Source: Comamonadaceae bacterium (GTDB lineage: Bacteria; Pseudomonadota; Gammaproteobacteria; Burkholderiales; Burkholderiaceae_C). From it: a DNA stretch of 64,000 nucleotides. The notes under the pieces are model-generated. The model did no database searches, was not told the DNA's origin, and saw nothing but the letters and a program-made list of their open reading frames with translations. Shown piece after piece: positions 1-8,750 of this stretch (position 1 is its first letter; each line of letters opens with the position of its first letter). Both the position numbers and the translations under genes were made by a program. The DNA lies in contig CANFLU010000002.1 in assembly GCA_947447975.1 (NCBI GenBank), positions 62,001-126,000 on the forward strand, read 5' to 3'.

Positions 1-341
1 CCAAAAATAACACTCACTTTGACGCCATAGGGCAGGCGCTGGGCCAGGCCCTTGAATACTTCGCCGACTTGGACTGCCAGCTCGCGCGTGGGCACCAGCA
101 CCAAGGTGGCGGCCAGTTTGGCGCCTTTGGCATTGCGCTGCGCGCCTTTGGCCGCCGCATTGAGCAGCGGCAGAACATAGGCCAGGGTTTTGCCCGTACC
201 TGTGGGTGCGCAAACCCATACGTCCTGACCCTGCAGTATGGGCTCTATGCTGCGGCCCTGTACCTCGGTCGCGCTAAGCAGACCAGCATCGCGAGCAGCG
301 GCCTGCAAGGCCGGGGAAAGAGCAGAAAAGTTGGGGTCCAT
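1..341 (-). CDS. DEAD-box RNA helicase, N-terminal part (runs off window)
   Basis: Translation from an ATG at 341 on the minus strand stays open to base 1, giving about 113 residues. It carries helicase motif I as APTGTGKT and motif Ia as PTRELAVQV, and a Q-motif-like region ahead of them. That is the first RecA-like lobe of an ATP-dependent DEAD-box RNA helicase, which unwinds RNA duplexes in ribosome assembly or mRNA decay. The DEAD and SAT motifs lie outside the window, so the subtype (RhlE, DbpA, SrmB and so on) cannot be told. The gene is cut by the window edge, not damaged. Confidence 0.85.
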   Translation of the reverse strand, partial: MDPNFSALSPALQAAARDAGLLSATEVQGRSIEPILQGQDVWVCAPTGTGKTLAYVLPLLNAAAKGAQRNAKGAKLAATLVLVPTRELAVQVGEVFKGLAQRLPYGVKVSVIF

Positions 342-447
342 GGCGGGTCTGAAAAAAGCGGGCGCCAAGTAGGCTCGCCATGGCACGATTGTTCGTCCAG
401 ACCCGGTGCAGCGCGCGTGCGCTGGCCGGTCTGGGTCAAAAAAAGCC

Positions 448-753
448 TTAGGCTTTCTTGGCGTATGCGCTGCACCAGCCCGCAGCTGCGACTTGTTTGC
501 CAGCAAACAAGGGGCAACCACCGGCGGCATCGCCCGCTTTACCTTGGAACAATGCGCAGCTGCCGCACTGCTGACCCGCGGCGTATTTGGGAAATTTGGT
601 TTTGTCCACCTTGGTGGCGTCGGCTTTGTAGCCCAAGCTTGCTGCATTGCCATCGGCCTCTGCCACCATCGGCGCGGCAGCGAACACCGCACCCGACACC
701 AGCGCGCTAGCGCCTACACCCAACTGGACCACGAATTCACGACGATTTGACAT
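448..753 (-). CDS. High-potential iron-sulfur protein (HiPIP), Tat-exported
   Basis: Small periplasmic electron carrier of 101 residues. The N-terminus MSNRREFVVQ holds a twin-arginine motif followed by a hydrophobic stretch ending near AAAPMVAEA, so export by Tat with the cluster already inserted is expected. Four cysteines at about 63, 66, 80 and 94 (QQCGSCALF, GGCPLF, GWCSAY) match the HiPIP pattern for one [4Fe-4S] cluster. I chose the ATG at 753 because it places the RR motif at the very start; a longer in-frame start at 822 would bury it. It stands alone between a helicase and pgk, with no obvious redox partner beside it. Confidence 0.92.
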   Translation of the reverse strand: MSNRREFVVQLGVGASALVSGAVFAAAPMVAEADGNAASLGYKADATKVDKTKFPKYAAGQQCGSCALFQGKAGDAAGGCPLFAGKQVAAAGWCSAYAKKA

Positions 754-897
754 GTAAAGTTCCCAAAAAAAATAAAAATAGCCTACGCACAGTGCGCGGC
801 CCCGATTGTCTTGCCAAATCACTAAGCGCAGCTTGACGCGAACGCATACCCTGCAAGACTACTCAGCTAAACGCGGCAGACACGCGATAGGTGCACA

Positions 898-2091
898 TCA
901 GGCCGCAGCCCGGCGTGCCAGTATTTCAAAGGCAGGCAGGGTTTTGCCCTCCAGTACCTCCAAAAATGCGCCGCCGCCTGTGGAAATATAGCCCACTTGC
1001 GCCTCTATGCCGTATTTGGCGATCGCAGCCAGCGTGTCGCCCCCGCCGGCAATGCTAAAAGCGCTGGAGGCGGCAATGGCCTGCGCAATGGTTTTGGTGC
1101 CCTGCTCAAAAGCCGGAAACTCAAACACGCCCACCGGGCCGTTCCAGACAATCGTCCCTGCCCGCATTAACTGGTCGGCTAGTAACTGGGCAGTTTGTGG
1201 GCCGATGTCCAGAATCAAGTCGTCGTCTTCCACTGCGTTGGCGGCTTTGGTGCTAGCAGGCGCATCAGCGGCAAAGGTTTTGGCAGTAAGGACATCGGTG
1301 GGAATAGGCACGGCGGCACCGCGCGCGCGCATGGCTTCGATGACGGCGCGCGCTTCGTCCAATAAATCGGGCTCGGCCAGGCTTTTGCCGATGTTCAAAC
1401 CGGCTGCCAACATAAAGGTGTTGGCAATGCCGCCGCCAACAATAAGCTGGTCCACCTTGGCCGCCAGACTTTTGAGAATCGTAAGTTTGGTGGAGACTTT
1501 GGAGCCGGCCACGATAGCCACCAGAGGCCTGCGCGGCGCCAGCAAGGCCTTGGAAATGGCATCCATTTCAGCGGCCAGCAAAGGCCCGGCACACGCCACG
1601 GTGGCAAACTGGGCGATACCGTAAGTGCTGGCTTCGGCCCGATGGGCGGTACCAAAAGCATCGTGCACGAAAATATCACAAAGCTGTGCCATTTTGCGCG
1701 CCAATGCTTCGTCGTTTTTCTTTTCACCGACATTGACACGGCAGTTTTCCAGTAGCACAACTTCCCCGCGACGCACTGCAACGCCATTGACCCAGTCGCG
1801 CAGCAAGGGCACCGGGCGGCCCAATAGTTCAGACAGGCGTTGCGCCACCGGTGCCAGCGAGTCTTCGGGGCGCAAATGGCCCTCGGTAGGTCGGCCTAGG
1901 TGCGAGGTCAACATCACCGCCGCCCCTGCCTCCAGAGCCATACGGATACAAGGAATGCTGGCCCGAATACGCGTGTCTTCGGTAATGGCGCCACTGGCAT
2001 CTTGCGGCACGTTCAGATCGGCGCGGATGAAAACACGCATCCCAGCCACTTTGCCCTGGATGCATAAATCTTGAAAGCGGATAACGTTCAT
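898..2091 (-). CDS. pgk: Phosphoglycerate kinase
   Basis: Glycolysis and Calvin-cycle enzyme: 1,3-bisphosphoglycerate plus ADP gives 3-phosphoglycerate plus ATP, in the cytoplasm. The 397-residue length is normal. Visible family signatures are RADLNVP near residue 23, SHLGRPTEG near 62, and the C-terminal nucleotide-domain motifs GPVGVFEFP and GGGDTLAAI. The ATG at 2091 gives [10 protein letters not shown], the expected beginning for beta-proteobacterial Pgk. It is followed by HiPIP with about 145 bp between and is not obviously in an operon with the azl genes, whose last stop lies about 100 bp upstream. Confidence 0.97.
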   Translation of the reverse strand: MNVIRFQDLCIQGKVAGMRVFIRADLNVPQDASGAITEDTRIRASIPCIRMALEAGAAVMLTSHLGRPTEGHLRPEDSLAPVAQRLSELLGRPVPLLRDWVNGVAVRRGEVVLLENCRVNVGEKKNDEALARKMAQLCDIFVHDAFGTAHRAEASTYGIAQFATVACAGPLLAAEMDAISKALLAPRRPLVAIVAGSKVSTKLTILKSLAAKVDQLIVGGGIANTFMLAAGLNIGKSLAEPDLLDEARAVIEAMRARGAAVPIPTDVLTAKTFAADAPASTKAANAVEDDDLILDIGPQTAQLLADQLMRAGTIVWNGPVGVFEFPAFEQGTKTIAQAIAASSAFSIAGGGDTLAAIAKYGIEAQVGYISTGGGAFLEVLEGKTLPAFEILARRAAA

Positions 2092-2193
2092 GGCCTGCTC
2101 AATGTCGAATGAAAAAATGGTGTCTGCAAAGGGATTTTAGGGAAGGGCGCTCGCGAGACATCGCAGCGACTGGCGGGACACGCCTGACACGCT

Positions 2194-2577
2194 TCACCAC
2201 TGCAATCCCAGATGTAATGGAATGTAAACCAGCATACCCGCCACAATCGTGCCCAGCACCGCTTGTCCGCTGCCACCGCGCCAGAAAAAATAGGCGGCAC
2301 CGGCCAGCGCGCCGTAGATACGCGCATCGGCCAAGGAATGGATGAAAACACCTTGGGTCATCAAAATTTCCGGCAATACCACTGCGGCCAGTGCCGCAAT
2401 TGGCGCATATTGCATGCCGCGCTGCGCCCAGCCCGGCAGCGTCCAGGGCGCATCGGAAATAAAGAAAAATGAGCGCGTGATCACGGTGATACAGGTCATG
2501 AGCACGATGGTCAAAAAAGTCCAGGGATCCCAGTCCTGCAATCCCCAGGCATGTAGATAGGGTAAGAGCGCTTGCAT
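2194..2577 (-). CDS. azlD: AzlD-type branched-chain amino acid exporter subunit
   Basis: A 127-residue protein made almost entirely of hydrophobic segments, with the AzlD-like features TRSFFFISDAPWTLPGWAQRGMQ split over an early helix and a following loop. AzlD is the small partner of AzlC in export of branched-chain amino acids (YgaH/YgaZ in E. coli). The true start is the ATG at 2577, two bases after the azlC stop codon, so the two are translationally linked. The open frame continues upstream to 2715 but that part overlaps azlC and is not needed. Confidence 0.85.
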   Translation of the reverse strand: MQALLPYLHAWGLQDWDPWTFLTIVLMTCITVITRSFFFISDAPWTLPGWAQRGMQYAPIAALAAVVLPEILMTQGVFIHSLADARIYGALAGAAYFFWRGGSGQAVLGTIVAGMLVYIPLHLGLQW

Positions 2578-2579
2578 GC

Positions 2580-3311
2580 CTAAACCTCTTGGGCCGGCGG
2601 CGCTCGGTACGACTCCAGCACCAGGCACAGTACAACGGATACAGAAATAGCCACCAAAATATTGAGCTTGAGCGGTAATGCATACGCCATGATGGCCACC
2701 GCCGCACCCATGCATGCGGAAAAAACGCGCATGCGGCTAGTGGCCAGTGAACATAAAATCCCAATAAGGGCCAGTACACCGGCAAAGCCCAGGCCCCAGG
2801 CGGGCGGAATGTAATTGGCCAGCACCACACCCAGTACGCTGCATCCAGTCCAACTCAGCCAATTGATGCTGGCATTACCTGCCAGATAGGCCATTTGGTC
2901 GGCGCGCTCAGCCTCGGTTGTACCTGGTCTCGGAAAGCGCTTGGTAAACAACACATAGGTCAAGTCGGCAACAAAATAGCCGATCATCAGTCGCTGGCGG
3001 CGAGGCAGATGCATCAAGTAGTTACGCATATGCGCGCTAAACACCACAAAGCGTAGGTTGACGCAAAACGCCGTTGCAAGAATCACCCACAGCGGCGCCC
3101 CTGCCCCAAGCAAAGGAATGGCCGCCAATTGGGAACTTCCGGCAAAAACCAATATGGCCATGGCCAGCGCATCGGGCGTATGCAAACCGGCAGCGGCCAT
3201 GGCGACCCCAGTCATCAAGCCCCATGCGGCAATGCCCGGCGCCACCGCCAGCATTTCCATAAAGCCCTGACGGTAGAGAGGATTGCGACGTTGCGGGCGC
3301 GAAAAAAACAT
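2580..3311 (-). CDS. azlC: AzlC-type branched-chain amino acid exporter
   Basis: Inner-membrane permease of 243 residues with multiple hydrophobic helices. The family signature region AVAPGIAAWGLMTGVAMAAAG near the N-terminus and FAGSSQLAAIPLLGAGAPLW about residue 60 fit AzlC/YgaZ. It should form a transporter with AzlD and export valine-type amino acids or analogues. Its ATG shares one base with the fmt stop codon (TGATG at 3309-3313), and azlD follows after two bases, so def-fmt-azlC-azlD reads as one coupled string. A TTG one codon upstream is possible but the ATG is better. Confidence 0.88.
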   Translation of the reverse strand: MFFSRPQRRNPLYRQGFMEMLAVAPGIAAWGLMTGVAMAAAGLHTPDALAMAILVFAGSSQLAAIPLLGAGAPLWVILATAFCVNLRFVVFSAHMRNYLMHLPRRQRLMIGYFVADLTYVLFTKRFPRPGTTEAERADQMAYLAGNASINWLSWTGCSVLGVVLANYIPPAWGLGFAGVLALIGILCSLATSRMRVFSACMGAAVAIMAYALPLKLNILVAISVSVVLCLVLESYRAPPAQEV

Positions 3312-4318
3312 CAAGTGCCCGCCTGAACTGCGCTACGGTCAAAACACTGGCCAGGCGCAAGCGCATGGCCTTGCAGATAGTCCGCCACCGCCAAGCGCTT
3401 TCCGCCAGGGCGCTGCAAATGGGTGATGCACAAGCACGTACCCTCCCCTGCAGCCACTACCAAACCGCGCAAGTCGGTGGCTAGTATTTGGCCAGGGCGC
3501 GCCTGTCCGACTGCCAGGCGCTCACTTGGGTTGGGCACAACAGCCTTTGCGCCCCAAACTTTCAGGGTTTCACCACCCAGGCCGGTACTGGCGCCGGGGA
3601 AAGGATCGAATGCACGCACTTTGCGAGCGATCTGCTCGGCATGTTGGTGCCAATCGATGGCCGCTTCGGATTTGCCGATTTTTTGCGCATAGCTAACGCC
3701 TTGTTCACTCTGCCTGCGCGCCAGCAGAGCCGCTGGATTTGCCAAGGCTTGCACCATCAAACGCGCACCGAGTGCGGCCAGTTCATCGTGCAGCTGCGCC
3801 GTGCTGGCGTGGGGGCCGATCGCAATGCGCTCTTGTAAGAGCATTGGCCCAGTATCCAAGCCGGCGTCCATTTGCATGATGGTGACGCCAGACTCTGGAT
3901 CACCCGCTTCGATGGCCCGGTGTATGGGTGCGGCGCCACGCCAACGCGGGAGCAAGGAGGCATGGATATTGAAGCAACCCCACTGACCCGGCCCGGCCAT
4001 GGCATCCAATATCCATTGGGGTAACAGCAGGCCGTAGGCCACCACCACCATGGCATCGGCGCGGGCCTGGGCAATACGCTCTTTCACTGCCAGCGCCTCC
4101 ATGCCAAATTTACCGTCCAATCGCAGGCTTGTCGGCTGCGCCACCGGTAATTGCCGCCCTTGCGCGAACTGCTTGACTGCCGAGGGCTGCAGCCGCATAC
4201 CTCGCCCGGCCGGGCGGTCAGGCTGGGTAAGCACCAGGGCGATCTCATGCCCTGCGGCATGCAATTGCGCGAGTGCGACCCGGGCAAATTCGGGGGTACC
4301 TGCAAATACCAGCCTCAA
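3311..4318 (-). CDS. fmt: Methionyl-tRNA formyltransferase
   Basis: Transfers a formyl group from 10-formyl-THF to initiator Met-tRNA. The 335-residue protein starts [16 protein letters not shown] and contains the catalytic set: N117 and H119 in [12 protein letters not shown] and D155 in DAGLDTGPM. The C-terminal tRNA-binding domain is present ([13 protein letters not shown] onward). The conserved N-terminus forces a TTG start at 4316-4318 that overlaps the def stop as TTGA, an unusual initiator in a coupled pair. Def, the enzyme that later removes the formyl group, is immediately upstream, the usual arrangement. Confidence 0.96.
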   Translation of the reverse strand: MRLVFAGTPEFARVALAQLHAAGHEIALVLTQPDRPAGRGMRLQPSAVKQFAQGRQLPVAQPTSLRLDGKFGMEALAVKERIAQARADAMVVVAYGLLLPQWILDAMAGPGQWGCFNIHASLLPRWRGAAPIHRAIEAGDPESGVTIMQMDAGLDTGPMLLQERIAIGPHASTAQLHDELAALGARLMVQALANPAALLARRQSEQGVSYAQKIGKSEAAIDWHQHAEQIARKVRAFDPFPGASTGLGGETLKVWGAKAVVPNPSERLAVGQARPGQILATDLRGLVVAAGEGTCLCITHLQRPGGKRLAVADYLQGHALAPGQCFDRSAVQAGT

Positions 4319-4824
4319 CGCGCATCCTCGCGCCGGGCTTTGAGCATTTTGGTCTTGATGCGGTTGCGCTTGAGGGGAGAGAGGTATTCCACAAACACCT
4401 TGCCCAATAGATGGTCCATTTCATGCTGCACACACACGGCCAGCAAATCGGACGCCTCAATCACCCGGCTGTTGCCGTGTTCATCCAGCGCGCGCACATG
4501 CACCGCGTCAAAACGCTCCACCCCGTCGTAGATACCAGGCACGGATAAGCACCCTTCTTCATTGAGGTGCTTCCCCGGACTCGTCCAGACCACTTCAGGG
4601 TTGATCAGCACCAGCGGCTGATCGCGCTCTTGGGACACATCGGCCACGATCAATCGCTCGTGCACATCCACCTGGGTCGCGGCCAGGCCAATGCCGCTGG
4701 CCTCGTACATGGTGTCCAGCATGTCGCCAGCCAGCCGACGGATGCGGGCGTCCACAGCTGCCACCGGCTTAGCCAAGGTGTGCAAACGCGGGTCGGGATA
4801 ACAAAGAATCGAAAGTAAAGCCAT
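4315..4824 (-). CDS. def: Peptide deformylase
   Basis: Removes the N-formyl group from new proteins; a metal (Fe2+ or Zn2+) hydrolase. The 169-residue protein from the ATG at 4824 ([12 protein letters not shown]) has all three family motifs: GIGLAATQ at 44-51, EGCLSVPG with metal ligand C92, and QHEMDHLLG with H134, E135 and H138. A longer frame starting at 4851 is possible but the usual deformylase N-terminus begins at MALLSIL. It is first in the minus-strand string with fmt, azlC and azlD, and is divergent from the gene at 4977. Confidence 0.96.
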   Translation of the reverse strand: MALLSILCYPDPRLHTLAKPVAAVDARIRRLAGDMLDTMYEASGIGLAATQVDVHERLIVADVSQERDQPLVLINPEVVWTSPGKHLNEEGCLSVPGIYDGVERFDAVHVRALDEHGNSRVIEASDLLAVCVQHEMDHLLGKVFVEYLSPLKRNRIKTKMLKARREDAR

Positions 4825-4851
4825 GAAAACACAAATGGGTAAACGCCGCAT

Positions 4852-4976
4852 TTTCGCTTTTTTGCCCCCACGCTGCCAATTTCACGGGATTTTTGCTTCG
4901 AGCACAAACTTTTACATAGCATTAGATTAATAATTACTAAATACATATTTATTAATGCATTATTTGAGCGATACGC
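4852..4976. promoter_or_regulatory. AT-rich divergent promoter region between def and the 4977 gene
   Basis: About 125 bp between two divergent genes. Its right half, roughly 4905-4965, is strongly AT-rich, in contrast to the GC-rich surroundings, and includes TTTACA near 4911 and TA-rich boxes after it. This is the likely position of promoters for both directions, but I cannot pick a single convincing -35/-10 pair. Confidence 0.5.
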
Positions 4977-5909
4977 ATGCAATACGATCTTTGGGTCGCC
5001 CCACCTTGGCGCTGGCTGGCCATAGCGGCGTTGTTGGCAGTGTTCCACCGTGCGATAGCGCAAACAACGCCGCAGTACGCCGTCGAACCGGCGCTGGCCT
5101 CCGTTCGCTTAGGCCCCCAGGTCCGCAGTGAGCCCCTCGCACCAAGGCATTCGCCAGGCTTGCAAGGGCATTCCATTGCCCACTTTTTGGGCGCGCCGCA
5201 GGTATTCGATCAGGCCCAATGGAGCACCCTGCCACGTATCGTCGGTGCTTCCGGCTCTAGGAGCCTCTACAGCAAAAATGATGTGGTCTTTGCACGCTCG
5301 CTCTCGGGTCACGCTTTGGTGCTGGCAACCGGGGAGCCGCGCGAATGGCGTATTTACCGCCAGCCTAGCCCGCTCATTGACCCAGCGAGTGGCGAACTGC
5401 TGGGCATGCAAGCCGAGTACCTAGGACGCGCGCGTTTATTGCGCGGTGAACATGGGGGGCCGAGCCAGGATGGTGAAAAAACTTTGCTTACCTTGGTCCC
5501 GGCAAGTTTTGAAATCGTACATGCAGTCGCTGAAATCCGGACGGGTGATCGCCTGCTCCAAAGCCCTGAAATTGCCTGGAACGATTTAACACCCCATGCG
5601 CCGAAAAGCGCGTTGGCCACCACTGTGATTTCCCTCTATGAGGGCAGCTTTGCCAGTACCTCAAAAAACCAGATCGTGATTGTCAACCAAGGCCACCAGC
5701 ACGGGCTAGAGCCAGGCCATGTTTTGTCCATCCGCACGGCCCAAAGGCCGATGGTCGATCTTACGGATCCCGCCCGCGCCTGGCTGCACCCCCCAGTCGG
5801 ATTTTCGGGCAAAGCCATGGTGGTGTTGACCTTTGACAAACTAGCCTATGCATTGATCAGCGACAGCAGCGAACCGGTACAAGTCGGCGACTGGCTGACG
5901 AACCCCTGA
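4977..5909 (+). CDS. DprA-linked envelope protein of the LysM family that lacks LysM
   Basis: A 310-residue protein with an N-terminal hydrophobic segment, LAIAALLAVFHRAIAQ at about 13-28, that looks like a signal peptide. In many beta-proteobacteria the gene just upstream of dprA codes for a LysM peptidoglycan-binding protein with a long conserved C-terminal domain. The C-terminal part here fits that domain: LPRIVGA, SKNDVVFAR, RQPSPLIDPASGELLG, IRTGDRLL, SLYEGSFAST, and a final repeat NQGHQHGLEPGHVL. The GDTLW-type LysM module expected at the N-terminus is missing: only about 55 residues of low-complexity sequence separate the signal peptide from the conserved part. So it is probably envelope-located but may no longer bind glycan through LysM. 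Family assignment is from memory of the neighbourhood. Confidence 0.65.
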   Translation: MQYDLWVAPPWRWLAIAALLAVFHRAIAQTTPQYAVEPALASVRLGPQVRSEPLAPRHSPGLQGHSIAHFLGAPQVFDQAQWSTLPRIVGASGSRSLYSKNDVVFARSLSGHALVLATGEPREWRIYRQPSPLIDPASGELLGMQAEYLGRARLLRGEHGGPSQDGEKTLLTLVPASFEIVHAVAEIRTGDRLLQSPEIAWNDLTPHAPKSALATTVISLYEGSFASTSKNQIVIVNQGHQHGLEPGHVLSIRTAQRPMVDLTDPARAWLHPPVGFSGKAMVVLTFDKLAYALISDSSEPVQVGDWLTNP

Positions 5910-5919
5910 GGACCAAACG

Positions 5920-7095
5920 ATGTCAACCACAGAACCACAAGCCATGGACGGGGAAGAACTTGAGGCATGGTTAAGGCTGCAATTGACACCAGGCATAGGC
6001 AGTGTGCATGGGTGCCGCTTGCTCAAAGCTTTTGGTTTGCCCGCGGCCGTTTTCGCGCAAAGCCTAGCTGCTTTGTGCTCGGTGGTACCCGATCGTCAGG
6101 CGCGAGCGCTGCTTGACCCACCGCCTGAGCTGGCTTCCTGCCTACGCACGCTGCTGCAATGGTTAGCGCAAGATAGCGCGCAGCACCGACTGGTGACGCT
6201 GGGCGACCCTTGCTATCCAGCGAGCCTGTTGGACATCCATGATCCGCCACTGATGCTGTACGTGCAGGGAAGCAATGCAGCCTGGCGGGCGTTACGCCAA
6301 GCGCAATGCCTAGCCATGGTGGGTAGCCGCAATCCCACACCGCAAGGCGCGGACAACGCCAGGGCTTTCGCGCGCAGCCTGACGCAGGCGGGTCTGACTA
6401 TCGTTTCGGGCCTGGCGCTGGGTGTGGACGCGGCGGCGCACCGCGGCGCCTTAGAAATCCAAGAAAGTACCTTGCCAACCATTGCCGTGGTGGGCACCGG
6501 TCTGGACCGGGTATACCCAGCCCAAAACGCATTGCTCGCCGAGGCAATTGCCGCACGGGGCCTGATAATGAGCGAATACCCGCTTGGCACCGCGCCGTTA
6601 CCGGCCCATTTTCCGCGCCGCAACCGCCTGATTTCAGGCCTGGCACGGGCTACCTTGGTGGTGGAGGCAGCTTTGCAATCGGGTTCGCTCATCACGGCGC
6701 AGCAAGCCTTGGAGCAAGGCAAAGACGTGTTTGCTATCCCGGGCTCCATTCACAGTACCCAAGCGCGCGGCTGCCACACCCTGATCAAGCAAGGTGCGCA
6801 GCTCGTCGATGGCGTACAAGATATTTTGGACATGCCAGGCTTCCAAACCCAGCGCCCGGAGAAGGCAAGCGCCTGCTCCAGCGCAGACACAGGCTTAGCC
6901 TTGGAGGAACCTGTGACGGAGGGCCATAAGTCGCTTATGGACGCCATGGGCTTTGACCCATCCAGCCTAGAAACCTTACAAATGCGCATCGGCTGGGACA
7001 CTGCCCGCCTGCAGGCACAATTGATGGAGCTCGAATTACAAGGCATCTTAGGGCGCTTGCCAGGGGGACTATTTCAGCGCTTGCGTCAGTATTGA
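5920..7095 (+). CDS. dprA: DNA-processing protein DprA (Smf)
   Basis: Loads RecA on incoming single-stranded DNA during natural transformation. The 391-residue protein has a SAM-like N-terminal region (LRLQLTPGIGSVHGCRLLKAFG), the Rossmann-fold core with VGSRNPTPQG and VSGLALGVDAAAH, PRRNRLISGLA, and GSLITAQQALEQG, then a C-terminal winged-helix segment (about 325-391). The ATG at 5920 is preceded by TGAGGACC, a fair ribosome site. It follows the envelope-protein gene by 10 bp and is likely co-transcribed. The usual downstream partners (smg, topA) are absent; an HTH-receiver gene follows instead. Confidence 0.95.
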   Translation: MSTTEPQAMDGEELEAWLRLQLTPGIGSVHGCRLLKAFGLPAAVFAQSLAALCSVVPDRQARALLDPPPELASCLRTLLQWLAQDSAQHRLVTLGDPCYPASLLDIHDPPLMLYVQGSNAAWRALRQAQCLAMVGSRNPTPQGADNARAFARSLTQAGLTIVSGLALGVDAAAHRGALEIQESTLPTIAVVGTGLDRVYPAQNALLAEAIAARGLIMSEYPLGTAPLPAHFPRRNRLISGLARATLVVEAALQSGSLITAQQALEQGKDVFAIPGSIHSTQARGCHTLIKQGAQLVDGVQDILDMPGFQTQRPEKASACSSADTGLALEEPVTEGHKSLMDAMGFDPSSLETLQMRIGWDTARLQAQLMELELQGILGRLPGGLFQRLRQY

Positions 7096-7110
7096 TGAAT
7101 TTTCTTTCAA

Positions 7111-7139
7111 TTATCGATATTTATATTTTTTATCGATAT
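7111..7139. repeat. Direct repeat of TTATCGATAT, candidate operator
   Basis: The 10-mer TTATCGATAT occurs twice, at 7111-7120 and 7130-7139, in a very AT-rich 80-bp gap just ahead of the HTH-receiver gene. Each copy contains the palindrome TATCGATA. The copies are 19 bp apart, close to two helical turns, which would put two bound proteins on the same face of the DNA. This suits an operator for a dimeric or cooperative HTH regulator, most simply the downstream gene itself. Binding is inferred, not shown. Confidence 0.55.
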
Positions 7140-7174
7140 AATATTTCATAGTTTATTTATTAACACTTGACATC

Positions 7175-7768
7175 ATGAAAGAAACACCTGAAGTCCTGAC
7201 CAGCCAGCAAGCGGCGCGCCTGCTGGGCTTATCCACTACCACCGTGCAAAAAATGGTGGCCAACGGCGAATTAGAGGCATGGGTCACTTCAGGCGGGCAC
7301 CGCAGAATTTTCCGCAGTGCCGTGGAAAAAATGATGCCCAATCACATCGGCTTGAGTGATACCACATCCCGTCGAGCGCTGCGCGTGTTACTGGCCGAGG
7401 ATGATCCCTTGCAAGTCGCGTATTTCGAGTCTTTGATCAAGCGCAGCGCACATCCCGTCGCCTTGAGCATCGCCGCCGACGGCTCGCAAGCCCTGATACA
7501 AATTGAACGGCAACGGCCCGACGTGGTGATTACCGACCTGATGATGCAACCCTTTGACGGCTACCATCTCATCCGCGCCCTGGCCAGTGAGTCCGCCTAC
7601 CAATCGTTGGCGGTATTGGTAGTCACTGCCAAGACAGCAGCCGAAGCACACCAGGACGGCCAGCTGCCCGAGTGGATAACCCTCTACCAAAAGCCGGTGC
7701 CACCGGATCGCTTACTGGGCTATATGGACGCTCTCAGTGGACGGGTGGCGCGAAACAAGCACGGCTAA
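7175..7768 (+). CDS. Excisionase/MerR-type HTH fused to a response-regulator receiver domain
   Basis: A 197-residue two-domain protein. Residues 8-53 are an excisionase-family helix-turn-helix (LTSQQAARLLGLSTTTVQKM, then SGGHRRIFR wing). Residues 68-190 are a CheY-like receiver with the acidic triad E75, D76, D77, phospho-acceptor D121 in VVITDLMM, T151 and K173 in YQKPV, so it looks phosphorylatable. The usual order in response regulators is receiver first; here the DNA-binding domain is first and is of a type normally found in Xis and MerR proteins. No histidine kinase is adjacent. It probably binds the duplicated sites at 7111-7139. Similar proteins exist in Burkholderiales as far as I recall; target genes are unknown. 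Confidence 0.85.
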   Translation: MKETPEVLTSQQAARLLGLSTTTVQKMVANGELEAWVTSGGHRRIFRSAVEKMMPNHIGLSDTTSRRALRVLLAEDDPLQVAYFESLIKRSAHPVALSIAADGSQALIQIERQRPDVVITDLMMQPFDGYHLIRALASESAYQSLAVLVVTAKTAAEAHQDGQLPEWITLYQKPVPPDRLLGYMDALSGRVARNKHG

Positions 7769-7794
7769 GTGCCCGCAGCGCCGGTATTGCAGGT

Positions 7795-8748
7795 TCAAAC
7801 GGTAGCGCCTGCGTTAGGATCGTTGGGGTCCAGGTCCTTCTTGACCTGACCTTTTATAAGATCTTCGCGGGTGATGCCCAGCCACATGGCAATGGCTGCA
7901 GCGACAAATACCGAGGAGTAGATACCAAACAAAATTCCAATGGTCAACGCAAGCGCGAAATAATGCAGGGTAGCGCCACCAAATAACAACATAGACAAAA
8001 CCATCAACTGCGTGCAACCATGGGTGATGATGGTGCGGCTGATAGTGGAGGTAATCGCGTTATCAATGATCTCCACCGTGTTCATCTTGCGGTAGCGCCG
8101 AAAGTTTTCGCGAATCCGGTCAAAAATAACCACCGATTCGTTGACGGAATACCCCAGGACGGCCAACACCGCCGCGAGCACCGGCAATGAAAACTCCCAC
8201 TGGAAGAACGCGAAAAATCCCAAAATAATCACCACGTCGTGCAAATTGGCGATGATGGCAGCGACCGCAAATTTCCATTCAAAGCGCACCGCCAGATAGA
8301 GCATGATGCCCACCACCACAAAGGCCAGCGCCTTGAGGCCATCGGTGGCCAGCTCGTCACCCACCTGTGGGCCAACAAACTCGGTGCGGCGCAAAGTAGC
8401 CGTGGCGTCTGCGGCTTGGAGCGCGGCCAATACTTTTTCGCTTTGCTGACCGGGTGTGCCGCCTTTTTGCGCCGGCATGCGAATCAGTACATCTTGTGCG
8501 GCGCCAAAGGTTTGTACTTGCACATCTTTGATACCCAGGCCGTCGACGGTGCTGCGGATAGCGGCCAGATCGGCGCTTTGCGAATAGCCCACTTCCATGA
8601 GCGTGCCGCCTGTAAATTCCACCGACAAATGCAGTCCGCGTGAAAAAAGAAAAAATACCGCAGCCAGGAAAGTGATAAAGGAAATCCCGTTAAGCACCAA
8701 GGCATGGCGCATAAAAGGAATATCGCGGCGGATTTTGAAAAATTCCAT
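7795..8748 (-). CDS. secF: Protein translocase subunit SecF
   Basis: Inner-membrane RND-like partner of SecD that uses the proton gradient to complete export through SecYEG. The 317-residue protein shows the N-terminal helix, a periplasmic P4 domain (about 40-140, with LRRTEFVGPQVG), and five further helices with GYSVNESVVIFDRIRENF near 205, the SecF signature. Its ATG lies two bases after the secD stop, so yajC-secD-secF form one operon on the minus strand. Confidence 0.97.
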   Translation of the reverse strand: MEFFKIRRDIPFMRHALVLNGISFITFLAAVFFLFSRGLHLSVEFTGGTLMEVGYSQSADLAAIRSTVDGLGIKDVQVQTFGAAQDVLIRMPAQKGGTPGQQSEKVLAALQAADATATLRRTEFVGPQVGDELATDGLKALAFVVVGIMLYLAVRFEWKFAVAAIIANLHDVVIILGFFAFFQWEFSLPVLAAVLAVLGYSVNESVVIFDRIRENFRRYRKMNTVEIIDNAITSTISRTIITHGCTQLMVLSMLLFGGATLHYFALALTIGILFGIYSSVFVAAAIAMWLGITREDLIKGQVKKDLDPNDPNAGATV

Positions 8749-8750
8749 GT

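Noticed and set aside
8239-8643. Long plus-strand frames opposite secF and secD (also at 9286-9882, 9849-10172)
   Set aside because: They are shadows on the strand opposite well-supported genes, rich in the residue patterns of antisense GC-rich coding DNA, with no family features.
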